A DNA stretch of 43,484 nucleotides from Phycisphaerales bacterium (GTDB taxonomy: Bacteria; Planctomycetota; Phycisphaerae; Phycisphaerales; SM1A02): positions 1-43,484 of the forward strand of contig JABAAL010000037.1 in the NCBI GenBank assembly GCA_014238785.1, given 5' to 3'. The notes below the pieces were generated by a model. The model saw only the letters and a program-made list of their open reading frames with translations. It had not been told where the DNA came from and did not search any database. The number at the start of each line of letters is the position of its first letter. Position 1 is the first letter of the stretch. A program made the translations under genes and the position numbers. Shown piece by piece: positions 20,481-29,821 of this stretch.

Positions 20481-21245
20481 ATGCGGTTCCTACTTCCAAT
20501 CTTACTCTTTGCGATTCTTGCGGGCTTTCAAAGCCCCACAACCACTGTAGTTAAACAAACACCAGAATTGATTTTATCCAAAGCCGTGCAAGCTATCGGG
20601 GGTCGGCGAGCGTTAGAGAAAATAGATGCCCTCCAACTCCATGGCGTGATGCGGTTGCCAGACGAACGGCCGATTGTTGAAATTGATTTAACCACAAGCG
20701 AGGGTGGGAAGGTGTTAGGCATTATGACCTACATCGGTTTAGGCCAAACTCGATTTGGCTCAAACGGTACTATCGCTTGGGAACAAACTTTCAACGCTAA
20801 TCAAGAAAAGACATGGACGTTAATTGACCAAGATTCGCTCTCACAAAAAGTTCAACAAATCAATTGGCTTGAATGGTTTACTATGCTTCCCGCAAAATTA
20901 GGTGTCATCGAATTCTCTGGCAGTGAAATATTTGAGGAAGAGGATTGTTGGAAATTAATCATCAAAGAAAAGGAGGGCAAGGAACAGGAAGCTTTCTTTT
21001 CTAAAACAACGTTTCGCCCCAAAGGAAGAAGGACTATTGAATCCACACCCAACGGTGATACAACCGTTGATGTTTATTTCCGTGATTGGCAACGGGTTGG
21101 CGAGTTATTATTGTTTCACACAATTGTGTACGACCGTGAAGGATCGATAGTAATACTAAAACTCGATAGGATTACTACGAAACCGATTGCAGATTCATTA
21201 TTCAAATTTCCTGAACAAGTCAAACTACTAGTAGAACAACCATGA
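20481..21245 (+). CDS. Secreted LolA-like outer-membrane lipoprotein-sorting fold protein
   Basis: The 254-residue product has a signal peptide (RFLLPILLFAILAG) and a following polar region starting near residue 20. The pattern of a helix (ILSKAVQAIGGRRALEKI) followed by a long series of beta strands with alternating charged residues resembles LolA/LppX-type lipid- or lipoprotein-carrying folds. I see no diagnostic motif, so the family is a guess. A GTG at 20478 is an alternative start. The gene overlaps the following ABC ATPase gene by 4 bp, so the product probably works with, or is at least co-expressed with, the transporter. Confidence 0.75.
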   Translation: MRFLLPILLFAILAGFQSPTTTVVKQTPELILSKAVQAIGGRRALEKIDALQLHGVMRLPDERPIVEIDLTTSEGGKVLGIMTYIGLGQTRFGSNGTIAWEQTFNANQEKTWTLIDQDSLSQKVQQINWLEWFTMLPAKLGVIEFSGSEIFEEEDCWKLIIKEKEGKEQEAFFSKTTFRPKGRRTIESTPNGDTTVDVYFRDWQRVGELLLFHTIVYDREGSIVILKLDRITTKPIADSLFKFPEQVKLLVEQP

Positions 21246-22192
21246 ATGATGCCATTACATTAACCTCCGTTTGCAAATCTTTTGGAGAGACAAAAGCTGT
21301 TGCAGATATGGATTTACAAATACCAAAAGGAGCACTTTGTGGCTTCCTAGGACCCAATGGAGCAGGCAAGTCTACGACCATCAGAATGATTATGTCTATT
21401 ATTCATGCTGATAAAGGCAAGGTCGATGTCCTTGGCACAAACGCCCTTGCTGCAAAAGATCGAATTGGATACTTACCTGAAGAACGTGGCGTCTACCGAA
21501 AAATGAAAGTCGGCGCATTTATTAAGTACATAGCAAACCTCAAAGGGCTAAGAGGAAGTTCATTAAACAAATCCATTGACGATTGGCTTGACCGAATTGA
21601 TTTACCGAATGTCAAAAAGAAGCGATGCGAGGAGTTAAGTAAAGGAATGCAGCAAAAAGTGCAATTCCTTTCAGCAATCATTCATGATCCTGAACTCATT
21701 ATTTTGGATGAACCCTTTTCTGGATTAGATCCTTTGAATACGCAAGTTATTGGCGGCATCATCGAAGAATTGCATGCATCAGGAAAAACAATACTATTTT
21801 CAACGCATGTATTGCACCAGGCAGAAGAAGTCTGCGACCGAATCGTCATGATTGATAAAGGATGTATTGTCATTGATGATGAAATCGTATCTATTAGAAA
21901 GAAATTTGATCCAAGAATCGTGCAAGTCGAACCCGTCGATGAAACCACTGACTTCTCCAAATTTTCAGGCATACGCAAGCAAAACGCGATGGATAAAGAT
22001 GGCAACATTGATTTATTTCTAGAGGACAATACAGAACCCATCACAGTCATTCAAGAAATCGCCTCAGCAATCCCTGTGAGAAGTATCCAAATTCTAAAAC
22101 CAACCCTTACAGAGATTTTCATCAACCAAGTTGAATGCAACCAAGGAAATGAAGCAGCCGAAGAAACGCGGGAATTACTCACCCATGGGTAA
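21242..22192 (+). CDS. ABC transporter ATP-binding protein, NatA type
   Basis: The 316-residue protein shows Walker A GPNGAGKS at 37-44, the signature LSKGMQQK from 132, and Walker B LIILDE ending at Glu157, followed by the H-loop STH. The C-terminal extension of about 90 residues after the ATPase core is typical of NatA/CcmA-like exporters. It powers the permease encoded next. The ATG overlaps the upstream stop by 4 bp, and the last codons overlap the permease start by 8 bp. Confidence 0.95.
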   Translation: MNDAITLTSVCKSFGETKAVADMDLQIPKGALCGFLGPNGAGKSTTIRMIMSIIHADKGKVDVLGTNALAAKDRIGYLPEERGVYRKMKVGAFIKYIANLKGLRGSSLNKSIDDWLDRIDLPNVKKKRCEELSKGMQQKVQFLSAIIHDPELIILDEPFSGLDPLNTQVIGGIIEELHASGKTILFSTHVLHQAEEVCDRIVMIDKGCIVIDDEIVSIRKKFDPRIVQVEPVDETTDFSKFSGIRKQNAMDKDGNIDLFLEDNTEPITVIQEIASAIPVRSIQILKPTLTEIFINQVECNQGNEAAEETRELLTHG

Positions 22193-23504
22193 AATCTTTA
22201 CAGTTGCTTGGCGAGAATTTCGAGACACCGCACTGACAAAAGCATTTTTGTTTGGTGCCGTCATTATGCCTATTTTCATGATTGGGCTTTTCATCATTGT
22301 CCTCCCCCTCCTTGACACAGAAGACGAGCCGCTTCAAGGTACCGTTGCTATTATTGCGCCAGATGATGTCGTAACTGAACTTAAAGTGCTTTATGATTCT
22401 GGGGATAACGCGATTCAAGAACAACTTCAGAAGTTACCCGACATTGTCAAAAATGACCCGATGGCAAAAATGGTATTACCTCGAGCAACTGAGGCTGAAA
22501 TCGAAATCGAAGTCTTTGACTCTTCTCAATTAGAAGAACTCAAAAAGCAAGTACAAGACGGAGACTTTCTCGCATGCATTCTTATCCCAAAGGGCATCGT
22601 CAAAAATCTTGACTCAAAGGAACTGCTTGAAGTCTTCATCCCTATTGAATTTTCGCCAGACCACACAAACTTTATTACTTCCAATGTAGAGAAAGCTGTC
22701 GTAAATGCTCGTCTTAAAAGACAGGGGCATGATCCTAATCAGGTCAGGTCACTATTGAAACGGCCAAGAGCTCATGCGATGCGCATTCAAGAAGATGGGG
22801 AAGTTGCTGCAGATAACAAACTCGCGCGGACATTGCTTCCAATGGCGTTTCTGCTTCTCCTCTGGATTGCGGCATTTACGAGCGGCAACTATCTATTAAC
22901 AACAACTATTGAAGAGAAAAGCAATAAAGTCATTGAAGTGTTACTCAGTGCAATAAGTCCAATGCAATTACTCTCGGGGAAAATCCTTGGGCAAGCAGGC
23001 GTGAGCGCTGTCATCTTAGCGATGTATGGTTTTGCTGCGATTGTTGGTCTCATTGCCTTTGCGATGATGGACCTCGTTACATTTTCACAACTTGGATTGT
23101 TTTTAGTCTACTTTGTGATGGGGTACTTCATGATTGCAACCATGATGGTTGCAGTAGGCAGCGCTGTTTCTGAACTCAGCGATGCACAATCGCTCATGGG
23201 ACCCATGATGCTTATCATGATGGTGCCATTTATGCTTTGGCCTATATTGACCGAACACCCACAAGGCATCGTTGCAGTAATATCGAGCTATATCCCACCC
23301 CTGATTCCCTTTGTCATGATTATCAGAATTACTGCAACGACAGAACCAATCATGATGTGGGAGATCCTATTGTCAGTTGTACTTGGCTATCTCTCGGTAT
23401 TTTGCATGGTTTGGATGGCCGCTCGCATCTTTAGAATTGGCATTTTGCTCCAAGGCAAGCCACCAAACATTTTCCAACTCATACACTGGATCCGTCAAGG
23501 CTAA
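22185..23504 (+). CDS. ABC transporter permease, NatB type
   Basis: The 439-residue permease has one membrane helix near the start (about 20-42), a large extracytoplasmic domain (about 50-215), and five or more helices in the C-terminal half. The conserved segment EEKSNKVIEVLLSAISPMQLLSGKI is that of ABC-2 type NatB permeases. With the preceding ATPase it should form an exporter, perhaps of sodium or a drug. A TTG at 22131 would add 18 residues, but the ATG at 22185, overlapping the ATPase stop, gives the usual family start (MGKIFTVAWREFRD). Confidence 0.93.
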   Translation: MGKIFTVAWREFRDTALTKAFLFGAVIMPIFMIGLFIIVLPLLDTEDEPLQGTVAIIAPDDVVTELKVLYDSGDNAIQEQLQKLPDIVKNDPMAKMVLPRATEAEIEIEVFDSSQLEELKKQVQDGDFLACILIPKGIVKNLDSKELLEVFIPIEFSPDHTNFITSNVEKAVVNARLKRQGHDPNQVRSLLKRPRAHAMRIQEDGEVAADNKLARTLLPMAFLLLLWIAAFTSGNYLLTTTIEEKSNKVIEVLLSAISPMQLLSGKILGQAGVSAVILAMYGFAAIVGLIAFAMMDLVTFSQLGLFLVYFVMGYFMIATMMVAVGSAVSELSDAQSLMGPMMLIMMVPFMLWPILTEHPQGIVAVISSYIPPLIPFVMIIRITATTEPIMMWEILLSVVLGYLSVFCMVWMAARIFRIGILLQGKPPNIFQLIHWIRQG

Positions 23505-23753
23505 CGCGCCCTGGGGCTGTCTCCAAACTATTCATCATCAATGTTTATTCATGGGTGATTGCATTTTTGTAAAAATGTATCTTTACGCTTCATGTTGGGA
23601 CTATTCCAGCTCTATCGGTGAAGGCCTACCATAACCTTGGAGACATGCACATTTCGCTAACAGGATCGCTGGGGGCCGTCCCAAGAGTATTTAATTTCGA
23701 GTCAGAATCGAGGAGGAATGAAGAAAAAAGCTCTGTTTTATTTTCAAATGACG
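23505..23753. other. Intergenic region before the CoA-transferase gene
   Basis: I see no convincing gene here. There is an A/T-only hairpin at 23562-23577 without a U-tract, and an AGGAGG at 23711 that directly abuts a 29-codon open frame out of phase with the next gene. Part of the following promoter may lie at its right end. Confidence 0.4.
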
Positions 23754-23759
23754 TATGAT
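23754..23759 (+). promoter_or_regulatory. -10 element of a likely leaderless promoter
   Basis: TATGAT (23754-23759) ends seven bases before the ATG at 23767, so a transcript would begin at the start codon. The -35 region is poorly matched. Confidence 0.35.
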
Positions 23760-23766
23760 GCTCCGT

Positions 23767-24465
23767 ATGGCAAGCAAAATATATCCGTCGCCCCAGGCCG
23801 CACTTGAAGGGCTCACTCACGATGGCATGATGGTCGCAGTTGGTGGTTTTGGGCTCTGTGGAATTCCCGAAAACCTTATTGTCGCGCTCCGTGACAGTAA
23901 CGTAAAGAACGTAACCTGCGTATCGAACAATGCTGGCGTCGACGACTGGGGGCTGGGACTCCTCCTTGAAACAAAACAGATTAAAAAAATGTTAAGTTCG
24001 TACGTCGGAGAAAATGCTGAATTTGAACGTCAATTTATGGCTGATGAACTTGAAATTGAATTCTGTCCGCAAGGCACTCTTGCTGAACGACTCAGAGCTG
24101 GCGGCGCAGGCATTCGTGGTTTTTATACAAAAACAGGCGTTGGCACTGTCGTAGCAGAAGGCAAGGAAACGATGGAATTCGAAGGTGAAACATGCGTACT
24201 TGAACGAGGCATTGTTACAGACCTATCACTTGTCAAAGCATGGAAGGCTGACGAAGCAGGCAATGTAATCTACCGAAAAACCGCACGGAACTTCAATCCA
24301 ATGGTTGCAATGGCAGGCAAGGTAACCATCGTTGAAGTCGAGGAAATAGTCCCTATTGGCTCATTAGATCCAGATCAAATCCACACCCCTTCTATATATA
24401 TAAACCGAATTGTTCAGTCGACATTTGAAAAAAGAATTGAACAACGAACGGTATCTCCAAGCTAA
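23767..24465 (+). CDS. scoA: 3-oxoacid (succinyl/acetoacetyl) CoA-transferase subunit A, orphan
   Basis: The 232-residue product matches subunit A of class I CoA-transferases from end to end. It has [13 protein letters not shown] near the start, [31 protein letters not shown] and the C-terminal [17 protein letters not shown]. In the enzyme, subunit A binds CoA and subunit B carries the catalytic glutamate; together they exchange CoA between succinyl-CoA and acetoacetate. Subunit B is normally encoded directly downstream, but here the next gene is an unrelated secreted protein. Two earlier ATGs (23755, 23758) exist; MASKIYPSP is the better family start and sits seven bases after TATGAT. Confidence 0.93.
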   Translation: MASKIYPSPQAALEGLTHDGMMVAVGGFGLCGIPENLIVALRDSNVKNVTCVSNNAGVDDWGLGLLLETKQIKKMLSSYVGENAEFERQFMADELEIEFCPQGTLAERLRAGGAGIRGFYTKTGVGTVVAEGKETMEFEGETCVLERGIVTDLSLVKAWKADEAGNVIYRKTARNFNPMVAMAGKVTIVEVEEIVPIGSLDPDQIHTPSIYINRIVQSTFEKRIEQRTVSPS

Positions 24466-24604
24466 TATGCCGTCCGATAGTATAAATTCGAGTATTACTA
24501 GTCATATTATTTATTCAAGTGCGTTGAACTATGCCTGTTATCCAACCGAAAACAGATGTTCAACCGATTCACTTTGGATACACACGCATTGAGAAGGAAA
24601 TAAA

Positions 24605-25969
24605 ATGCATCGCGATATACACCTAAAAACGTTATTTACAGTCGTCACAACGGCTATAGCCGCCCTATCTATGACGCCAACGTCAAGTGCGCAAATGGAA
24701 TACATGGCGGAAGCCATGCGTCCAGAATATATGTCGCGTGATCTTGTTGTTTTCGCAGAAGGCCTAAACCTCGACGATACCCAAGAAGTGATCGTAGAAG
24801 CGATGTTTGATTCATACGAAGATGACTTTGAATTCGGATGGGCTACCACGCAAGAACGTCTTAATAAAGTTGCCGAAAATTTAAAAGTGAACCCGCCAGA
24901 TTCAACCAAAGGAACACTAGAACCAGTGCTGAATGCACTTGGTGATTGGCTTCAAGAAAAAAGAGCACTTGACCAAGGGTTACTCGAAAATGTTCAAGCA
25001 ATATTAATAGGTAACCAGAAACATCTTTGGCAAGGTTTCGCCCAACGACTTTACAGGGAAAAACATATGAATCGTGGTCGCCTAAGTGGCGAATCTGTTG
25101 ACTTGTTTACGATAGTTAGAGATTCTGATCTTTCGCCCATTGCAGAATCTATCATTGAAATTAATTTGGTTGAATATGCATCTGCACTTGATATCGCAAT
25201 GCGAAACCGTGACACAATCCTTCGCGGAAACCCTAAGAAGTTATTCGACACCATTCTCTCTGGAAATGCTGACAGACCCCCAGCACTCATCGATAATCTC
25301 ATCCGTGCGCGCATTGAAGTACGAGACTTAAATGACCGGTACATCGACATTATTAGCAGCACCCTTTCCGATATTGATGGTGAAAACTTTCGGAACAGAG
25401 CCCTTAAACGTGGATATACAAGAATCTATCGAAGAACCCCTGCACAAAGAATTTTAAGGCAAGCCGCGGAAAATGAAAGTTATCCAGCAGAAACTACTGC
25501 ACTCATTTTGCAACTTGAAGCCGCCTATTTGCAAGAACTCGGCAGCATCAACTACAAACTTCTTACACTCACTCGAAAGCATGAACCTGAAGTCCATCGC
25601 AATCGAGAACTCGCGGGTCAAGTTCGAAAGAATGGCGGCACACCAAAAAAGTTGATTGACCCAACTCGAGAAGTTTTTAAACAACGTGAAGAACTTGGCA
25701 AACGATATATAGATTTACTCCGGGGAATCCTTTCGCCAGATGAATTTATTGAACTCGACGGCGCGCGCCGTTGGATTCCAAGAAGCGAACTGTCTAACCC
25801 AGGTACCGCTGGATTGCCACCGGCAGAAGCTATTGGTGGGGAGTTAACACTTGGCGCCAACAAGGGAAAGGGCTCTGGAAAAGGCAAAGGCGGCAAAGGA
25901 AAGGGGAAAGAAAAAGACAATCCTCCAGCGCCGGATAAAAATAGGGGCTTTGGAAATCCGGACAGTTAA
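24605..25969 (+). CDS. Unknown secreted helical protein at the head of the T2SS operon
   Basis: I do not recognise the family. The 454-residue product has a signal peptide ending near SSAQ (residue 30). A long, mostly helical, charged body follows (about 35-405), with spaced blocks such as LNLDDTQEVIVEAMF and LSPDEFIELDGAR that recall the spacing of Spy/CpxP-like periplasmic helices. It ends in a basic Gly/Lys tail (about 425-442) and a Pro/Asp-rich tip. GAGAAGG lies 8 nt before the ATG, one of the few clear ribosome sites in the window. It ends 6 bp before gspE, so it is very probably co-expressed with the secretion machine, as a periplasmic accessory or a substrate. Confidence 0.85.
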   Translation: MHRDIHLKTLFTVVTTAIAALSMTPTSSAQMEYMAEAMRPEYMSRDLVVFAEGLNLDDTQEVIVEAMFDSYEDDFEFGWATTQERLNKVAENLKVNPPDSTKGTLEPVLNALGDWLQEKRALDQGLLENVQAILIGNQKHLWQGFAQRLYREKHMNRGRLSGESVDLFTIVRDSDLSPIAESIIEINLVEYASALDIAMRNRDTILRGNPKKLFDTILSGNADRPPALIDNLIRARIEVRDLNDRYIDIISSTLSDIDGENFRNRALKRGYTRIYRRTPAQRILRQAAENESYPAETTALILQLEAAYLQELGSINYKLLTLTRKHEPEVHRNRELAGQVRKNGGTPKKLIDPTREVFKQREELGKRYIDLLRGILSPDEFIELDGARRWIPRSELSNPGTAGLPPAEAIGGELTLGANKGKGSGKGKGGKGKGKEKDNPPAPDKNRGFGNPDS

Positions 25970-25975
25970 TACTAC

Positions 25976-27574
25976 ATGTCAACAAATATCGAACATCTTG
26001 AAACTGATTCCGGGCTAGACCCTAAAGAGCGCTGCATTGCTATGCATCTACATTGGTTTGATGCAGTTGTAGAAATCGAACAAACTGTCATTGACCTAAT
26101 CGACGCCGAACTTGCGGTCCGACTCCGTATCCTTCCAGTTAAGATTGAAAACGGGCGCTTGCATGTCGCGATGCTCAGTCCAGAAGATATTGAAGCCTCT
26201 GATGAAGTTGCAACTATCGCCAATTTTCCTGTAAGCAGATGTGGAATGGAGTCACAAATTTTTTCGGAGTTAATGCGAAAACATTACGGCACAACTGCTG
26301 CTCGAATGGCGGAAAGTTTAGGAAGCGAATCGACTGCTTTTGAGTCAACCGACCACAATCTTGATGCCATCGAGGCGGATAATATTTTAGTGATGGCTGA
26401 ACAGCCAACGCTCATCAACCTCGTAAACCTTCTCCTCCTTGAAGCAATTCAACAACGAGCGAGTGACGTGCACATTGAACCTTTTGAAACAGAACTACGG
26501 GTCAAGTATCGAATTGATGGTGTTCTTGTTGAACAACCTCCCCCACCAAAACATTTACAGCCAGCGCTGACTGGTCGTATTAAAATTATGTCTTCGATGA
26601 ATATCGCGGAACGGTACGTGCCACAAGATGGTCACATTGCGCTACGTTTTGAAGGAAGAAAAGTAGACATTCGTGTCTCAACAATCCCAACACTCTATGG
26701 CGAATCAATAGTGATGCGGATTCTTGACAAAAGCACTATGCCTCTGGACCTCCTCTCCCTTGGCATGACGCAAACCATGCAAAATAATATGGACAAGTTG
26801 ATTGAGAAACCACACGGTCTTGTTCTTGTAACTGGTCCAACGGGATCAGGGAAAACTACGTCGCTCTATGCCGCACTAAACAAGCTATACGATCCTCGAA
26901 AGAAAATTATTACGATTGAAGATCCTGTTGAGTATGAGTTAAATGGAATCAATCAAATTCCAGTAAATCCAAAACGTGGGCTTACTTTTGCAAGTGGCCT
27001 TCGATCGATCTTGCGACAAGACCCCGATATCATTTTTGTTGGCGAAATTCGCGATGGCGAAACCGCTGATATCGCAATTCGTTCTGCACTTACTGGCCAC
27101 TTAATCTTCTCTACCATTCACACGAACGATGCTGTCAGTTCGATCGGCCGCCTCATAGATATGAACGTTGAATCGTATCTTGTGGCTTCCGTCTTAGAAG
27201 GCATACTTGCACAGCGACTTGGGAGACGAATCTGTAATGATTGCAAAGAACTCGTCCCTCTTTCTGAAGATTTGTCTCACCGTCTAACTGCTGAAGAACT
27301 TCCAAAATTTAACGAAGGCATGTGGCTTGGCAAAGGTTGCGAGAAGTGCAACAATTCCGGCTTCAAGGGAAGAGTTGGCTTTTTTGAACTGGTCGTGGTC
27401 AATAGTCCGTTAAGAAATGCAATTTCCGAAAACCGTACTGCTTCCGACCTTGCTTCAATCCTTCCAAAAGGGCACGTCACCATGCGAAAAGATGCCATGG
27501 ACAAAGCAATCTCCGGCATAACCACTATAGGTGAAGTACTTCAAGCAACTCAAGATGCTGATAGCGACTTTTAA
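25976..27574 (+). CDS. gspE: Type II secretion ATPase GspE
   Basis: The 532-residue cytoplasmic hexameric ATPase drives pseudopilus assembly. An N-terminal MshEN-like domain spans about 35-110, followed by the linker and ATPase core. Walker A is GPTGSGKT (287-294), the Asp box ITIEDPVEYEL, Walker B DPDIIFVGEIRD (350-361) and the His box TGHLIFSTIHT. Four cysteines in two CxxC pairs (420/423 and 455/458) form the zinc site typical of GspE/PilB. Length and order are normal. The gene starts 6 bp after the secreted-protein gene. Confidence 0.97.
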   Translation: MSTNIEHLETDSGLDPKERCIAMHLHWFDAVVEIEQTVIDLIDAELAVRLRILPVKIENGRLHVAMLSPEDIEASDEVATIANFPVSRCGMESQIFSELMRKHYGTTAARMAESLGSESTAFESTDHNLDAIEADNILVMAEQPTLINLVNLLLLEAIQQRASDVHIEPFETELRVKYRIDGVLVEQPPPPKHLQPALTGRIKIMSSMNIAERYVPQDGHIALRFEGRKVDIRVSTIPTLYGESIVMRILDKSTMPLDLLSLGMTQTMQNNMDKLIEKPHGLVLVTGPTGSGKTTSLYAALNKLYDPRKKIITIEDPVEYELNGINQIPVNPKRGLTFASGLRSILRQDPDIIFVGEIRDGETADIAIRSALTGHLIFSTIHTNDAVSSIGRLIDMNVESYLVASVLEGILAQRLGRRICNDCKELVPLSEDLSHRLTAEELPKFNEGMWLGKGCEKCNNSGFKGRVGFFELVVVNSPLRNAISENRTASDLASILPKGHVTMRKDAMDKAISGITTIGEVLQATQDADSDF

Positions 27575-27582
27575 TTTTACTT

Positions 27583-28791
27583 ATGCCTGACTACCGTTTC
27601 CAAAGTATAACTACCAGCGGGGAAGCTCGTGCTGGTCTTCTCAAAGGGAGAGATCGAGCAGATATTGTGCAGCAATTGAGTTCGCGCGGAGAAACCGCAA
27701 CCGAAGTTCAGCAAGTGAAAGCGGGAACCAAAGCCACTAAAACTACGGGGCCAAAAAAACGTCGACTTAGCAAACTTGAAATGTCTGCAATGATTAGAGA
27801 ACTTGCAACGGCCCAAGAAGCTGGTCTACCTTTAATGCACGCGCTGACAACTATTCGCCGCCAAGCAGCACCTGCTTCAGGCGAGATACTCGACCATTTT
27901 ATTCAATGCGTTGAATCGGGTGACCCTTTGTACAAAGCTGCTGCGGAATGGGGAGCTCCATTCGATGATTTAATCATAGGCATGCTCCGTGCTTCAGATG
28001 CTTCAGGAAAAATGAGCACTATTTTACATCAGCTCGCTGACCTACTTGATCGATCCATTGAGTTAAAACGCGAACTGCTTGGCGCGATAATGTACCCTGC
28101 AATTGTTGCAGTACTCATTGGCGTAAGCGGTATTGTTCTTGTAACCGTGCTTGTCCCAAGGCTTATCGAACCCCTTGCTGGACAAATGACACTTCCCTGG
28201 CCGACCGTTGTGGTGATGGGCTTTGCTAGTTTTATTCTTAATTGGTGGATTTGGATAATTGCGAGTATTGTCATACTCGTCATTGCATGGAAAAGTTGGG
28301 TATCTGTTCCAGAGAATAGATTCAAATTCGATCGCGCCAAACTCCACACACCGCTCCTTGGAAAACTTCTAAGAGATGTCGCTGTAGCAAGATTTACCCG
28401 AACACTGGGAACACTTACAACCGCAGGACTTCCAATTTTGGACGGCCTAAAAATCACACGCGACACACTCGGAAATGCCGCGCTTGCAGCGGCTGTCGAT
28501 TCAGTTCAAGACCAAGTGAGCAGCGGCAAGCCCTTGGCAGATCCGCTTGAAGAATCCGGTTTATTCCCCCCTCTTCTCGTACAAGTAGTGAACCTTGGGG
28601 AGCGTTCGGGTAAACTTGAAGAAATGCTCATTCATTCCGCAACAGCCTTTGACAGGCAAGTGAATGCATCACTCAATATATTTACAAAGGCGTTACCGCC
28701 TATCCTACTTATTGTCATGGCTTCGCTCGCTTGCTTTGTGCTCGCAGCAATTTTACTCCCTCTACTTGAATTGCAATCACTCATACGTTAA
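27583..28791 (+). CDS. gspF: Type II secretion inner-membrane platform protein GspF
   Basis: The 402-residue product has a short N-terminal region, then two T2SSF domains. Each starts with a conserved block: ELATAQEAGLPLMHAL (about 70) and FTRTLGTLTTAGLPILDGL (about 270). Hydrophobic hairpins follow (about 165-190 and 205-230) and a last helix near the C-terminus (about 370-395). GspF is the polytopic core that the ATPase GspE acts on. It begins 8 bp after gspE. Confidence 0.96.
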   Translation: MPDYRFQSITTSGEARAGLLKGRDRADIVQQLSSRGETATEVQQVKAGTKATKTTGPKKRRLSKLEMSAMIRELATAQEAGLPLMHALTTIRRQAAPASGEILDHFIQCVESGDPLYKAAAEWGAPFDDLIIGMLRASDASGKMSTILHQLADLLDRSIELKRELLGAIMYPAIVAVLIGVSGIVLVTVLVPRLIEPLAGQMTLPWPTVVVMGFASFILNWWIWIIASIVILVIAWKSWVSVPENRFKFDRAKLHTPLLGKLLRDVAVARFTRTLGTLTTAGLPILDGLKITRDTLGNAALAAAVDSVQDQVSSGKPLADPLEESGLFPPLLVQVVNLGERSGKLEEMLIHSATAFDRQVNASLNIFTKALPPILLIVMASLACFVLAAILLPLLELQSLIR

Positions 28792-28810
28792 CCGCGTTAT
28801 AGGAAATACT

Positions 28811-29248
28811 ATGTCACACACAACAAAACATCATCGTAACGTTCGCCATGGTTTTACACTTATCGAAATCATCGTTGTTGTCATGATCATTGCCGTCCTT
28901 GCAACTCTTATCGCGCCACGATTAATGAGCCGTGTTGGTACGGCTAAGCAAACCGCAGCAAAAGCGAAGGCAGCAACAATTGCAAAGACTATCAATCTCT
29001 ATGTTCTAGACATGGGGCTTTCAAAGCCCGGCGATGATTTTGATCTTGAGATACTCTTACTCTCGCCAGATGAAGGAGGTGGTCCTCAAGGGCCATATCT
29101 TGAACGCGCAGATGACATCATGGACCCTTGGGGTAATCCGTTCGAGCTCATCGTGCCCGGTGAAGTAAATGCCAGTTTTGATGTTACTAGTTTTGGAGAA
29201 GATGGTGAAGTTGGAGGCGAAGATGTCAACGCTGACATCACGCAGTGA
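28811..29248 (+). CDS. gspG: Major pseudopilin GspG
   Basis: The 145-residue product has a short basic leader and the prepilin site G/FTLIEIIVVV, with Glu at +5 and a following hydrophobic helix. The C-terminal domain has the GspG pattern DPWGNPFELIVPG and then DVTSFGEDGEVGG...ADI, which in homologues forms the calcium-binding loop. It is the main subunit of the pseudopilus. The open frame extends back into gspF, but the ATG at 28811 gives the normal leader and lies 19 bp after the gspF stop. Confidence 0.96.
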   Translation: MSHTTKHHRNVRHGFTLIEIIVVVMIIAVLATLIAPRLMSRVGTAKQTAAKAKAATIAKTINLYVLDMGLSKPGDDFDLEILLLSPDEGGGPQGPYLERADDIMDPWGNPFELIVPGEVNASFDVTSFGEDGEVGGEDVNADITQ

Positions 29249-29251
29249 TGC

Positions 29252-29821
29252 ATGAACTGTAGGGCAATATCTACCCGCAAGGGATTCACGTTAATCGAGA
29301 TGATTATTGTCGTCATCGTCATTGGAATCATGACCGCTATGATTATCCCTCGACTATCGGGAAACCGAGATCGAGAATTTAATTTACTCGTTGATCAAGT
29401 TGCTGACATTGTTCTCATGTTCGCGCATCGATCTTCAACAAGCAACCAACCATCCGGCATGCGATACGATACCGAATTGCATCGTTTTGAACTTCTCGCA
29501 AAATTCAAAGAAGACGAAGATTATTATTGGGATTTAGACCCACTCGCTCCTCCAATTAGATTTCCTGAGTGGTTAGAAGTAAATGCTGTTGAAATTTATA
29601 TCGATGGAGAACTTTCAGATACTTCACAATGGCCAATTACTGTTACACCGGGCGAAATGCGTCCCCTCATTGAAGTCGCGCTAGGCTGGGAATCCCGTTA
29701 CGCTATCATTTCACTTGCATCCCATTCCATTGGGCCAAACATTTGGCTTGACGGCAATGGAATCGATCCACTGGTGCCGATTGACCTTGATGCACAAGGT
29801 AGGGGTCGAGAAGAATGGTAA
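29252..29821 (+). CDS. gspH: Minor pseudopilin GspH-like
   Basis: The 189-residue product has the prepilin sequence RKG/FTLIEMIIVVIVIG near residue 11, followed by a globular beta-rich domain with no strong motif. Position between gspG and gspI and its length fit GspH. It starts three bases after the gspG stop and overlaps gspI by 7 bp. Confidence 0.85.
   Translation: MNCRAISTRKGFTLIEMIIVVIVIGIMTAMIIPRLSGNRDREFNLLVDQVADIVLMFAHRSSTSNQPSGMRYDTELHRFELLAKFKEDEDYYWDLDPLAPPIRFPEWLEVNAVEIYIDGELSDTSQWPITVTPGEMRPLIEVALGWESRYAIISLASHSIGPNIWLDGNGIDPLVPIDLDAQGRGREEW

Noticed and set aside
23562..23577. CATTTTTGTAAAAATG hairpin as terminator of the ABC operon
   Set aside because: The stem is weak apart from one C-G pair, the loop is too tight, and no U-tract follows.
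23718..23807. 29-codon frame starting right after AGGAGG
   Set aside because: Only one base separates AGGAGG from the ATG, and the frame overlaps the CoA-transferase gene out of phase with no recognisable content.
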